Origin: Lucinisca nassula
Taxonomy: Eukaryota; Mollusca; Bivalvia; Lucinida; Lucinidae
NCBI GenBank assembly: GCA_963580285.1
Contig: OY757019.1
Span: 63,384,587-63,448,586, forward strand
Direction: 5' to 3'
Length of the DNA stretch: 64,000 bases
This document shows positions 37,090 through 48,197 of this stretch, in pieces (positions within the stretch are counted from its first letter, which is position 1; each line of letters opens with the position of its first letter). The position numbers and the translations under genes were made by a program. The notes under the pieces were generated by a model. The model was not told the origin of the DNA. It searched no databases and worked only from the letters and a program-made list of their open reading frames with translations.

Positions 37090-38666
37090 ATACCCCCGCA
37101 AACGAAGTTTGAAGGGGGTATATAGGAGTCAGCTTGTCGTCTGTCGTCGTCGTCGTCTGTCGTCGGTCCGTTACAAAAAACTTTAACATTGCTCATAACT
37201 TCCTTATTCTTTGACCGATTTCTTTAATATTCACACATCACACACCTTGCCACTAGTACTTAAGATTGATATACACAAACCTGACCTTGACCTTTACGTT
37301 GACCTTCCTCAAGGTCAAATACTTTTAAAAATTTGTCGTCGTCTGTCGTCGGTCCGTTACAAAAAACTTTAACATTGCTCATAACTTCCTTATTCTTTGA
37401 CCGATTTCTTTAATATTCACACACCACACACCTTGCCACTAGTACTTAAGATTGATAAACACAAACCTGACCTTGATCTTTACGTTGGTCCGTTACAAAA
37501 AACTTTAACATTGCTCCTAACTTCCTTATTCTTTGACCGATTTCTTTAATATTCACACACCACACACCTTGCCACTAGTACTTAAGATTGATATACACAA
37601 ACCTGACCTTGACCTTTACGTTGACCTTCCTCAAGGTCAAATACTTTTAAAAATTTGTCGTCTGTCGTCGGTCCATTACTAAAAACTTTAACATTGCTCA
37701 TAACTTCCTTATTCTTTGACCGATTTCTTTAATATTCACACACCACACACCTTGCCACTAGTACTTAAGATTGATATACACAAACCTGACCTTGACCTTT
37801 ACGTTGGTCCGTTACAAAAAACTTTAACATTGCTCATAACTTCCTTATTCTTTGACCGATTTCTTTAATATTCACACACCACACACCTTGCCACTAGTAC
37901 TTAAGATTGATATACACAAACCTGACCTTGACCTTTACGTTGACCTTCCTCAAGGTCAAATACTTTTAAAAATTTGTTGTCGTCTGTCGTCGGTCCATTA
38001 CAAAAAACTTTAACATTGCTCATAACTTCCTTATTCTTTGACCGATTTCTTTAATATTCACACACCACACACCTTGCCACTAGTACTTAAGATTGATATA
38101 CACAAACCTGACCTTGACCTTTACGTTGGTCCGTTACAAAAAACTTTAACATTGCTCATAACTTCCTTATTCTTTGACCGATTTCTTTAATATTCACACA
38201 CCACACACCTTGCCACTAGTACTTAAGATTGATATACACAAACCTGACCTTGACCTTTACGTTGACCTTCCTCAAGGTCAAATACTTTTAAAAATTTGTC
38301 GTCGTCTGTCGTCGGTCCGTTACAAAAAACTTTAACATTGCTCATAACTTCCTTATTCTTTGACCGATTTCTTTAATATTCACACACCACACACCTTGCC
38401 ACTAGTACTTAAGATTGATATACACAAACCTGACCTTGACCTTTACGTTGGTCCGTTACAAAAAACTTTAACATTGCTCATAACTTCCTTATTCTTTGAC
38501 CGATTTCTTTAATATTCACACACCACACACCTTGCCACTAGTACTTAAGATTGATATACACAAACCTGACCTTGACCTTTACGTTGACCTTCCTCAAGGT
38601 CAAATACTTTTAAAAATTTGTCGGTAGCGGGGGTATAATTGGCGCCCGTTAGGCGGCAGCTCTAGT
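37090..38666 (+). mobile_element. Nested ATACCCCC-type element with dimeric array
   Basis: 5' hairpin from ATACCCCCGC (with inner arms around CAAAC/GTTTG), then a CGTCGTCTGTCGTCGG tract. Nine monomers alternate in length: GGTCCGTTAC-type starts at 37165, 37351, 37487, 37670, 37806, 37992, 38128, 38314 and 38450, giving spacings of 186/136 bp, a ~322-bp dimer repeated four times with almost no divergence. The 3' end has GCGGGGGTATA (complement of the 5' arm), a small hairpin (CGCC/GGCG) and GCTCTAGT. It interrupts GATTTGATT|AGATTTTGG without duplication. Confidence 0.8.
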
Positions 38667-38938
38667 TAGATTTTGGTGACCATGACCTCATTTCCAAGGT
38701 CACAGCGACCCCAAAACAGTCATTTTGTGGCCAAAAAATGGCTTGTCTGCACTCTATCTCATTAACCAATGGATTAATTTTAGTAAAACTTAGTACAGTA
38801 TATCAATACAACATACGGCAGATTTGATTAGAATTTGGTGATCTTGACCTCATTTTCAAGGTCACAGCGACCCCAAAACAGTCATTTTGGGGCCAAAAAA
38901 TGGCTTGTCTGCACTCTTATCTCATTAACAATTGATTA

Positions 38939-40104
38939 CGAGGACTGTTCAAATATGAATGCAACTAAGCACATAAAAATGATTCTGTGATAGATTTCGA
39001 TGGAAAATTTATTTTGTCCCCTCAAAGTATTCCACTTTAACAGATATACAAACTTTCAGTCTTCTGATCCAATCATTGAATGCATTTTTCATAATCTTTT
39101 CGAGGTATACTATGAAGGCACGGGAATATTGCAGAACCGAGGTGTTTGCCCTGTACAAATTTTCGACCAGAAAGGTATTTTTTCAGCCACGGGAACAAAA
39201 ATTTTTGAAGAATTTTATTCTTGTAAAACTTCGCATTTACAGATTTGCCTTTAGGCACAGCAACCTGAATAGCAGGGCCCTGATTTGAAAAGAATATGGC
39301 ATACATTACCTTCTTGACGCTCATGGTCCGCTTTGCAATGCATGGTCTTTTACAATACTTTGTTGCCCATATTTTGTTCTGAATCTTTTGTTTTGGCTCA
39401 AAAAAGTGAACCCATGTCTCGTCACCTGTGACGACATTAGCGAAAGACCGTGCATTGTAATTTGGAAACTTTTTAAGCAACTTCTTGGCGCACTGAACGC
39501 ATGTCTTTTTCTGCTCATCTGTCAACAGATGGGGAATCCATCTAGCACAGATCTTTCTCATTTTCAAATCCCATTTCAGAATTGTATGAGCTGCTCCTAA
39601 TGAGATGCCAACCATACTAGCTATTTGCCTAGTGGTTTATCGTGCATCGGTAGCAACTATTTCTTTCACTCTAGCAACCATCTTGGCAGATGTTGCTCTT
39701 TTCGGCCGACGATCATGTGGTGCATCTTCTGTTGAGCCTAGTCCACAGCTGAATTTCTTACACCAACGAAAAACTGTCAGAAAAGACATTTCATTATGCC
39801 CATAAACCGAACATATTTCATCAAAAATGTCTTTGCAGCGTATACCAAGAATACAACGATTCTTAATATAGGACCGTATTTCAACGGCGTACTCTGACCT
39901 TCTTCCAACCATGTTTTGTATTAGTATACAAGAGTAGACAGTGTTTATCGAACGATATACATGGCTAAAGTGCACAGATTTTAACAGGTTTGGTATCAAT
40001 GTATAGGTAAAATGTTTTCTACGCTGTGATATTTATTTCCAGGTGATTTTCGCATTAGTGCATGAGAAAACGTTCTACTTGCATTCATATTTGAACAGTC
40101 CTCG
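38939..40104 (-). mobile_element. mariner element, internally deleted
   Basis: Inverted repeats of 29 bp with one mismatch begin CGAGGACTGTTCAAATATGA at 38939 and end at 40104, flanked by TA (38937-38938 and 40105-40106). The uninterrupted site reads TTGATTAATTTTA in other monomers of the host array. At 1166 bp it is shorter than the ~1.3 kb usual for mariner, which the internal deletion in the gene explains. Non-autonomous now, but both ends look intact enough for trans-mobilisation. Confidence 0.9.
39009..39912 (-). pseudogene. mariner transposase pseudogene
   Basis: Starts at 39912 with MVGRRSEYAVEIR. The N-terminal part is a helix-turn-helix region typical of mariner (SFLTVFRWCKKF, then PHDRRPKRAT). 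An in-frame TAA lies at 39637-39639. The frame then continues through HTILK and the first catalytic aspartate in TGDETWVHFFEPKQK (about 39400-39430) and PKGKSVNAKFYKNKILQ. There the sequence jumps to LFPWLKKYLSG, so the stretch normally holding the second catalytic aspartate (in an HDNA-type motif) and the third aspartate of the D,D34D triad is deleted at about 39190-39205. A one-base frame change near 39070 precedes the C-terminal end (NDWIRRLK, ending YFEGTK). Three independent lesions: it cannot encode an active enzyme. Confidence 0.9.
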
Positions 40105-40862
40105 TAATTTTAGTCAGACCTAGTACAATTTTTCATACAACATACCACAGATATGATTAGATTTTGGTGACCTTGACCTCATTTTCAAGGTCACAGCAAC
40201 CCAAAAAGTTATTTTTGGGCCCAAAATGGCTTGTCTGCACTCTATCTCATTAACGAATTGACCAAATTTTGTCAAACTTTGTACAATATATCATTACAAC
40301 AAACTGCAGATTTGATTAGATTTTGGTGACCTTGAGCTCATTTTCAAGGTCACAGCAACCCCAAAACAGTCATTTTTGGGCCAAAAAGGGCTTGTCTGCC
40401 CTCTATCTCATTAACAAATTGATTGATTTTCGCCAAACTTGGTACAATATATCATTACAACAAACCACAGATTTGGGTAGATTTTGGTGACCTTGACATT
40501 TTTAAAAAGTCACAGCGCCAAAAAGACAGTCAATTTTGGGCAAAAAATGGCTTAATGGCTTATCTGCACTCTACCTCGTTAACGAATCGATTAATTATAG
40601 TCAAACTTGGTACAATATATCATTACAACATACCACAGACTTGATTACATTTCGGTGACCTTGACCTTTTTTCAAGGTCGCAAGCCCCCCAAAACGGTCC
40701 ATTTAGGCCAAAAATGGCTTGTTTGCACTCCAAGGCCAACGTCTCCCAAAACCTGTTCTTTTGGGGCCAAAAAATGGCTTATCTGTAACCTATATCATTT
40801 AAGAATTTATGAATGTTGGTCAAAATCGGTATAATATTTAATTACAGTCTACCAAATTTGTT

Positions 40863-40923
40863 AGCCCCCGCCCATCGGGGCTTGAAGAAATAGAAGGGCT
40901 GCATAATGCTTCCACGCAGAGCT
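40863..40923. other. Short GC-rich stem region
   Basis: GCCCC and GGGGC arms (40865-40882) form a small stem-loop next to the left arm of the foldback element. It could be a broken terminus of the array element to its left; evidence is weak. Confidence 0.3.
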
Positions 40924-41503
40924 GAAACCGACCCGCCAACAAGTACTGGTAAACAGCTTAGAGGATCTAAGCCTGCCCAGGCAGTGTGGTGCGAGTCGGC
41001 AAATCTATGCTTATAAACCCTATTGGTTCCATCGGGCGACAGGGCTTGAGATGTCATTTCATCTCAATGTCGGGTAAAAGTCCGAGACAAATAGTGAAAA
41101 TGTGAATGTATCAAACATTTCGCATAATTTTTGCAAATTTGTATCGATTTTAAGTACAAAAAGGTCCTAACTCCATCGTCAAAATTCAGTCCAGTAAAAT
41201 TATTGAAATTACTCTATCGGGCTGGAAATGTATGTTTTGTAAAAAATATTGCTCATTTCAGCTTAATTGTTTGTTTTATTTGAGGTTTAACGTCCCCGTC
41301 AACACTGTAAAGGTTATTTTGGAGACGTTGCTTCCAATTTTGTGGGACTTTTACCCGACATTGAGATGAAATGACACCTCATGCCCTGCCGCCCAATGAA
41401 ACCAAAAGGGTTTATAAGCTTGGACGGGCCGACTCGCACCGCTTTGCCTGGGCAGGTTTAGATCCTCTAAGCGGTTTACCAGTACTCTTGTGCGGGTTGG
41501 TTC
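40924..41503. mobile_element. Foldback element with ~160-bp inverted repeats
   Basis: 40924-41084 and 41342-41503 are reverse complements over their length with scattered mismatches (for example ACTGGTAAACAGCTTAGAGG on the left and its complement on the right). The inner ends share TGTCGGGTAAAAGTCC. The ~257-bp loop is AT-rich and non-coding. No clear target duplication at the ends. The open frame on the minus strand through the left arm is incidental. Confidence 0.8.
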
Positions 41504-41740
41504 TTAAAGGATGATAACTGATTTTGGTAGATAATGAAACTTTGGAATATACTCGGGAGTTGGGTCTTGTGTTACATAAACCTCAAAAATAGAGTTAGGC
41601 CCTTTGTGTTTGTGTAATTCGTTTAAACCTATTTATTTTGAATTTCTGCAGAAATTCTGTGGTCAAAGGAAGCTAATACGATGAAGAATTAGGTTTTCTG
41701 CATGGTATAATGGTTAACTCGATTTTGCCCAAAAGTGGAC
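41504..41740. other. Short repeat-free stretch
   Basis: I see no gene or named repeat in these ~240 bp. The right part grades into the 146-bp array that follows (TTAGGTCCCTTGTTGCACTG). Confidence 0.4.
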
Positions 41741-43022
41741 TTAGGTCCCTTGTTGCACTGGCCCTTCAATTTTGCTTCAGTCTTCATGAAACTGTACCAG
41801 AAAGTTTGCCTTGATGATATCAAGGTCAAGTTCGAATATGGGTCATGTCAAGTCAAAATCTAGATCTCTAGGTCAAGTTGCATTAAAACCTTGTTCTCCC
41901 TCTAGAGGCCCAGTTTTGCTTCAATCTTTAAGAATGTTTGCCTTGATATCTGGGTTGAGTTTCAACATGGGTCATGTTGGTTCAAAAACTAGGTCACTAG
42001 GTCAAATTGCATTAAAACCTTGTTCACCCTCTAGAGGCCACACCTTTGTCTCAATCTTATTAAAGTTTACCAGAATTTTTGCTTGATGATATCAAGGTCA
42101 TGTTCAAATATTGGTCATGCCAGTTCAAAAACTAGGTCACTAGGTAAAATTTCTTTATAACCTTGTACACCCTCACGAGGCCTAAGTTTTGCTTCAATCT
42201 TTTGAAACTTCACAAGAATGTTTGCCTTAATGATATCTGGGTCGATTTGAATATGGGTTATGCCGGGTCAAAAACTAGGTCACTAGGTCAAATAGTGTTA
42301 AAACCTTGTTCACTCTCTAGAGGCCACAATTTAAATCTTCACGAAACTTTTAGAATGTCTGTCTTGATGATATAAAGAACAAGTTCGAATATGGGTCATG
42401 TCAAATAAAAAGCTAGGTCACCAGCTCATATGTCTTTAAAACCTTTTTCACCATCTAGAGGCCACAGTTTTGCTTCAATCTTCATGAAACTTAAGCAGAT
42501 TGTTTGCCATGATGATAACTGGTTCGAGTTCAAATATGGGTCATAATGGCTTACTAAGTTACCAGGTCAAATTGCGTTGAAACCTTTTTCACCCTCTAGA
42601 GGCCATAATTTAGCTTCAGTCTTCTTTACCAGAATGTTTGCCTTGAAAATATCTGGCCAGAATTTAAATATGGGTCATGTCAGGTCATGTCACTTTAAAA
42701 ACTGAGTCACTAGGTCAGAATGCATTAAAACCTTGTTCATACTCTAGAGGCCATAATTTTGCTTCAATCCTCATGGAACTTAACTAGAATGTCTGCCTTG
42801 ATGATATCCGGGTCGAGTTTGAATATGGGTCTTGTCAGATCAAAAACTATGGCACAAGGCCAATTTTCTTTAAAACCTTGTTCACCCATGGTATAGAAGG
42901 CATATGACACATTGCTGGAATGTTTGTCTTGATAATATCTGGGTCTGATTTGAATATGGGTCATGTTGGGTCAAAAGTAGGTCACAAGGTCAAATTGCAT
43001 TAAAACGTTGTTCACCCTCTAG
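41741..43022 (+). repeat. ~146-bp tandem array (TCTAGAGGCCACA type)
   Basis: About nine monomers with GAATATGGGTCATGTC, TAGGTCACTAGGTCAAATTG, ACCTTGTTCACCCTCTAGAG and TTTTGCTTCAATCTTCATG. It is homologous to the 145-bp array at 60.3-61.7 kb (shared GAATATGGGTCATG and AGAGGCCACAGTTTTG). No flanking head or tail is evident here. Confidence 0.8.
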
Positions 43023-43291
43023 TTTCACATGACTAGTATAGGGAAAACATTTAATGCACTTGTCTGAAACCTGATTGAATTTTTGTACAAAGCTTGGTCT
43101 AGTGGCAAAAATGGCTCCATGCAGGGGCCCCCGTGTTTTACATAGACATATAGGCAATACTTTTAAAAATCTTCTTGACTGAAACCAGATACCTTTGCTA
43201 TTTGGCTAGTGGACCTGTGCCAATAGTGTTCAAATTATAGCCCTGCGTCCACAACTGGCCCCCCCCCCTGATATTTCGTACACAGCTTTTT
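43023..43291 (+). repeat. Degenerate 166-bp family monomers
   Basis: Words such as TATAGGGAAAAC, CTTCTTGACTGAAACCAGA and GTTCAAATTATAGCCCTG identify about 1.5 diverged monomers ending in a C-rich run (43260-43268). Confidence 0.6.
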
Positions 43292-44045
43292 AGGTCACCA
43301 GAGCCATTGTCCGTCATCTGCGTTGTCGTCATCGTCAACACTTTCAAACGACATCTCCTCTGAAGCCACGGGGCAGATTGGGCCCAAATTTTATCTGTAG
43401 CATTCTTGGGCTGGGGGATTGAAAGTTTGGTTGCTATGGCAACTTAAGTTTCCATAGACTTATAATGGGGAAATTGAAAAATGGCATTTACTGCCAAGTC
43501 AGTGCAGATATTATGACAAAACTTTTATAGAAATGTTTCTTGAGTAAACTTCTTTCAGCCATATGCTTTTATGCCAACCTGAAGGTCCCGGGGTTTTGCT
43601 GGGGCCCTGCCCTGCCCCACCCCCTCCACTTCATAAAAAGCCATATATCTCAGAAACCATTCAGATCCTCACCCCTAAACCATATATATTCTTCTTCCTT
43701 ATGATAAGACGCATTCAGTTACAGGTATTGAGGGCCCCGGTGTAATGGTCAGTTTCTTCCCCCGGTACTATTTTTTAGAACCATAGTCATCGAGTAATTT
43801 TCAGCTCACAATTTGTTATAAATGAGAAATGAGACCATTCTGAATAAGTTCTGAGTCCTTTTAGCTTGAATGACAAAATTTGCTCTATGCTACACCATTC
43901 ATGGAGATGCAATAAAATATGCATCCATATTCAAGCATCTTTGGTGCATTTTCTTTGCTTTTTAAGACATAAATTAGTATTAACTAAACCGCTATAATAA
44001 GGCACAAATGTTTGGCGCTCAAATCTACATAAAATTTGGAGACTT

Positions 44046-44087
44046 GGGGTGGGGAAGAACTGGGCCGGCCCAGTTCTTCCCCACCCC
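44046..44087. repeat. 42-bp perfect palindrome
   Basis: The left half is GGGGTGGGGAAGAACTGGGCC and the right half is its exact complement, with no loop. Similar, partly mismatched palindromes recur at about 44220, 44395, 44569 and 44745 with a ~175-bp period, and in altered form at about 44988, 45160, 45327 and 45368. Confidence 0.95.
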
Positions 44088-45622
44088 AGATGTTTCTGTC
44101 TACTAATAATTCTTGTGATAAATTTTCTTTCCGTTTTAAGACATAAATTGGTATAAACTAAAAAGATATAATAAGCAACAAATGTTTGGAGCTCAGATCT
44201 AAATAGAATTTGGAGACTGGGGGTGGGGAAGAACTGGGATGGCCCATTTCTTCCCCACCCCAGATTTTTCTGTTTACAAAAAATTCTTGTGATAAATTTT
44301 CTTCCCTTTTTATGACATAAATTGGAATAAACCTAAAAGATATAATAAGCAACACATGTTTGGAGCTCAGATCTAAATAGAATTTGGAGACTGGGGGTGG
44401 GGAAGAACTGGGCTGGCCGGTTTCTTCCCCACCCCAGATGTTTCTGTTTACAAAAAATTCATCTGATAAATTTTCTTCCCTTTTTAAGACATAAATTGGT
44501 ATAAACTAAAAAGATATAATAAGCAACAAATGTTTGGAGCTCAAATCTAAATATACTTCAGAGACAGGGGGTGGGGAAGAACTGGGCTGGCCCGTTTCTT
44601 CCCCACCCCAGATTTTACTGTTTGCAAAAAATTCTTGTGATATTTTTCTTCCCGTTTTAAGACATAAATTGGTATAAACTAAAAAGATATAATAAGCAAC
44701 AAATGTTTGGAGCTCAAATCTAAATAGAATTTGGAGAGCGGGGGTGGGGAAGAACTGGGCTGGCCCATTTCTTCCCACCCCAGATATTTCTGTTTACAAA
44801 AACTTCTTGTGATAATTTTTCTTCCCTTTTTTAAGACATAAATTGGCCGGCCCAGTTCTTCCCCACCCCAAGGCTGCTATACATTAGCTTTTCTGAACAA
44901 AGCTACAATGTCTTATGCTATGAATTTAATATTTGAATTAAAATAATAGACACATACAGCGGTATAAGCTACAAAAAGGAAAAGCTGGGGGTGGGGAAGA
45001 ACTGGGTCGGCCCAGTTCTTCCCCACGCTAAGGTTGCTATGTATTTGCTTTTCTGAACAAATCTACAATGTTTTACGCTATGAATTTAATATTTGAGTTC
45101 AAATAACAAATACATACAGCGGTATGAACTACAAAAAGGAAATAGCCCTGGGGGTGGGTGAAGATGGTGGGGGGAAGAACTGGGCTGGCCCAGTTCTTCC
45201 CCACCCTAAGGTTACTGTAGATTTATCTTTCTGAACAAATCAACATTGCCATTTCATGCTATGAATTAATACTTTAATTAAAATAATAAAAATTGACAGC
45301 TCTATACACTAGAAAATTAAATGTCTGGGGGTGGGGAAGAACCGGTCCGGCCCAGTTCTTCCCTGGGGAAGAACTGGGCCGGCCCAGTTCTTCCCCACCC
45401 CCATTTTCCAGATTCTGTTTAGAATTGAGCACCAAAGATTTGTCGCTTAGTATATCTATTAATTTAATTCCAATTTATGTATTAGAAAGCTGAGAAAATT
45501 AATCACAGATACTGGAATAGGGATGCATATTTCATTAGATCACCATTTATTGTAGGGCAGCTAGCAAATTTTGCCATTTGTGCTATAAAGGCTGAAACCA
45601 TATTCAGAATGGTTTCTTTTTT

Positions 45623-45929
45623 ATACCCCCACAAATGAAATTTGGGGGGGTATATAGGAGTGAGCTTGTCGGTCTGTCGGTCGGTCTGTCGGTCGGTCTG
45701 TTGACTTGGTTTCCAGACGATAACTCAAAAAGCGCTTCACAGATTTTTATAATTTTTGGTACACTGATGTAACATCATAAAATACAGGTCAAGTTCGATT
45801 TCCACTACAATTCGTCAATTTTCGACATAGTTATGGCCCCTTTCAAGTGAAAAAATTGCAAAATGGCGCTGATGTACTATCAAGGCAGTTTTTGTGGGGG
45901 TATTCATCACCTTTAGTGATAGCTCTAGT
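45623..45929 (+). mobile_element. Small ATACCCCC-type element in foldback arm
   Basis: 307 bp. 5' hairpin with arms ATACCCCC/GGGGGTAT, a GGTCTGTCGGTCGGTC tract, one non-repeated core of ~200 bp, then GTGGGGGTAT (complement of the 5' arm), hairpin ATCAC/GTGAT and GCTCTAGT. The intact opposite arm of the foldback shows the uninterrupted site. This is a minimal member of the family, without a tandem array. Confidence 0.85.
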
Positions 45930-45966
45930 TCATTTTGAACAAATTGTGAGGCATTAAAAGCTCTTT

Positions 45967-48197
45967 ATGCCCCCAACTTCGAAGAAGTTGTGGGGGCATA
46001 TTGGTTTTGCCCTGTTCGTCCGTCCGTCCTTCCGTCCTTCCGTCCTTACGTCCGTCCCACTTTTTACTGCATAGCATAACTTTAGAACCATGGGTGCTAG
46101 GTTTTTGAAATTTCATATATGGATTCCTCATGAAAAAATAATTGACCCGTGTTTTTTTTCTCGTCAGGATTATGCCCCTTTTTTGAGTTATGCCCCTTTG
46201 CAAAAAATACTATGAAATCTTGTAAGCAAGATATCTCAAAAACTGTTTGAGCTATTGCCCTGAAACTTTACATGCTGGTTGGGGATGATGAGTAGATGAA
46301 CTGATTAACTTTTGAAAAAAATCCGAAATTTTTTTCTTGAGTTATGGCCCTTTGAAATTTTTCGCGTTTTAAGTTTGTAAGCAAGATATCTCAAAAAACT
46401 ATTTGAGGTTTTTCCCCGAAACTTCACAGACTTGTCGGGGATGATGAGTAGATGAACTAATCAACTTTTGAAAAAAATCCGATTTTTTTTTCTTGAGTTA
46501 TGGCCCTTAGATTTTTTTCGTGTTTTCAGCTTGTAAGCAAGATATCTCAATAATTGTTTGAGCGATTGCCCTGCAACTTTACAAGCTGGTTTGGGATGAT
46601 GTGTAGATGAACTGATTAACTGTTGAAAAAAAATCCTATATTTTTTTCTTGAGTTATGGCCCTTTGAAATTTTTCGCGTTTTAAGTTTGTAAGCAAGATA
46701 TCTCAAAAACTATATGAGGTTTTTCCCCAAAACTTCACAGACTGGTTGGGTATGATGAGTAGATGAACTGATTAACTTTTGAAAAAAATCCAATTTTTTT
46801 TTCTTGAGTTATGGCCCTTTGATTTTTTTCGTGTTTTCAGCTTGTAAGCAAGATATCTCAAAAATTGTTTGAGCTATTGCCCTGAAACTTTACAGGCTGG
46901 TTGGGGATGATGAGTAGATGAACTGATTAACTTTTGAAAAAAATCCGAAATTTTTTTCTTGAGTTATGGCCCTTTGAAATTTTTCGCGTTTTGGCATATT
47001 GGTTTTGCCCTGTTCGTCCGTCCGTCCTTCCGTCCTTACGTCCGTCCCACTTTTTACTGCATAGCATAACTTTAGAACCATGGGTGCTAGGTTTTTGAAA
47101 TTTCATATATGGATTCCTCATGAAAAAATAATTGACCCGTGTTTTTTTTCTCCTCAGGATTATGCCCCTTTTTTGAGTTATGCCCCTTTGCAAAAAATAC
47201 TATGAAATCTTGTAAGCAAGATATCTCAAAAACTGTTTGAGCTATTGCCCTGAAACTTTACATGCTGGTTGGGGATGATGAGTAGATGAACTGATTAACT
47301 TTTGAAAAAAATCCGAAATTTTTTTCTTGCGTTATGGCCCTTTGAAATTTTTCGCGTTTTAAGTTTGTAAGCAAGATATCTAAAAAACTATTTGAGGTTT
47401 TTCCCCGAAACTTCACAGACTTGTCGGGGATGATGAGTAGATGAACTGATCAACTTTTGAAAAAAATCCGATTTTTTTTCTTGAGTTATGGCCCTTAGAT
47501 TTTTTTCGTGTTTTCAGCTTGTAAGCAAGATATCTCAATAATTGTTTGAGCGATTGCCCTGCAACTTTACAAGCTGGTTTGGGATGATGTGTAGATGAAC
47601 TGATTAACTGTTGAAAAAAAATCCTATATTTTTTTCTTGAGTTATGGCCCTTTGAAATTTTTCGCGTTTTAAGTTTGTAAGCAAGATATCTCAAAAACTA
47701 TATGAGGTTTTTCCCCAAAACTTCACAGACTGGTTGGGTATGATGAGTAGATGAACTGATTAACTTTTGAAAAAAATCCAATTTTTTTTTCTTGAGTTAT
47801 GGCCCTTTGATTTTGTTCGTGTTTTCAGCTTGTAAGCAAGATATCTCAAAAATTGTTTGAGCTATTGCCCTGAAACTTTACAGGCTGGTTGGGGATGATG
47901 AGTAGATGAACTGATTAACTTTTGAAAAAAATCTGAAATTTTTTTCTTGAGTTATGGCCCTTTGAAATTTTTCGCGTTTTAAGTTTGTAAGCAAGATATC
48001 TAAAAAACTATTTTAGGTTTTCCCCCGAAACTTCACAGACTGGTCAGGGATGATGAGTAGATGATTAACTACAGCTTTTCTTGTGTAATTTCAGCATTAC
48101 AGCCACATAAAAACAAGATATCTAATTACTGTTAGGGACAAGCAGTGTTAGGGTCAAGCAGTTGGGGGCATTGTGTTTCATAAACACTGGCTCTAGT
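45967..48197 (+). mobile_element. ATGCCCCC-type element with 155-bp array
   Basis: 5' hairpin: outer arms ATGCCCCC/GGGGGCAT, inner arms AACTTC/GAAGTT, loop GAA. A CGTCCGTCCGTCC tract and an array of ~155-bp monomers (GTAAGCAAGATATCTCAAAA, GATGATGAGTAGATGAACTG, TTCTTGAGTTATGGCCC) follow. At the 3' end, GTTGGGGGCAT (complement of the 5' arm), hairpin GTGTTT/AAACAC and GCTCTAGT. A ~990-bp segment including the TCCG tract is duplicated in tandem (about 46000-46990 and 46995-47960). Open frames on the minus strand simply reflect the repeat. Confidence 0.85.

Larger units (their letters stand above)
36468..40862 (+). mobile_element. Hairpin element with ~161-bp GACCTTGACC array, twice interrupted
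   Basis: It opens with a GC-rich hairpin (36468-36497, outer arms ATGTC/GACAT). Monomers contain TTGGTGACCTTGACCTCATT, CCAAGGTCACAGCGACCC, TTTTGGGCCAAAAATGG and TTGGTACAATATATCATTAC. The array covers 36560-37089, 38667-38938 and 40105-40862, interrupted by the elements at 37090-38666 and 38939-40104. The right end degrades near 40862 and I see no clear 3' hairpin. Confidence 0.7.

Noticed and set aside
37090..38666. Regularly spaced repeats resembling a CRISPR array
   Set aside because: The repeats are contiguous 136/186-bp monomers without unique spacers, in animal DNA.
44158..44778. Minus-strand frames in the palindrome array
   Set aside because: They repeat with the ~175-bp unit and include palindromic DNA; low-complexity products with no family features.
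45925..47694. Minus-strand frames of 80-93 codons in the ATGCCCCC element
   Set aside because: They duplicate exactly with the 990-bp tandem duplication and reflect the 155-bp monomer.
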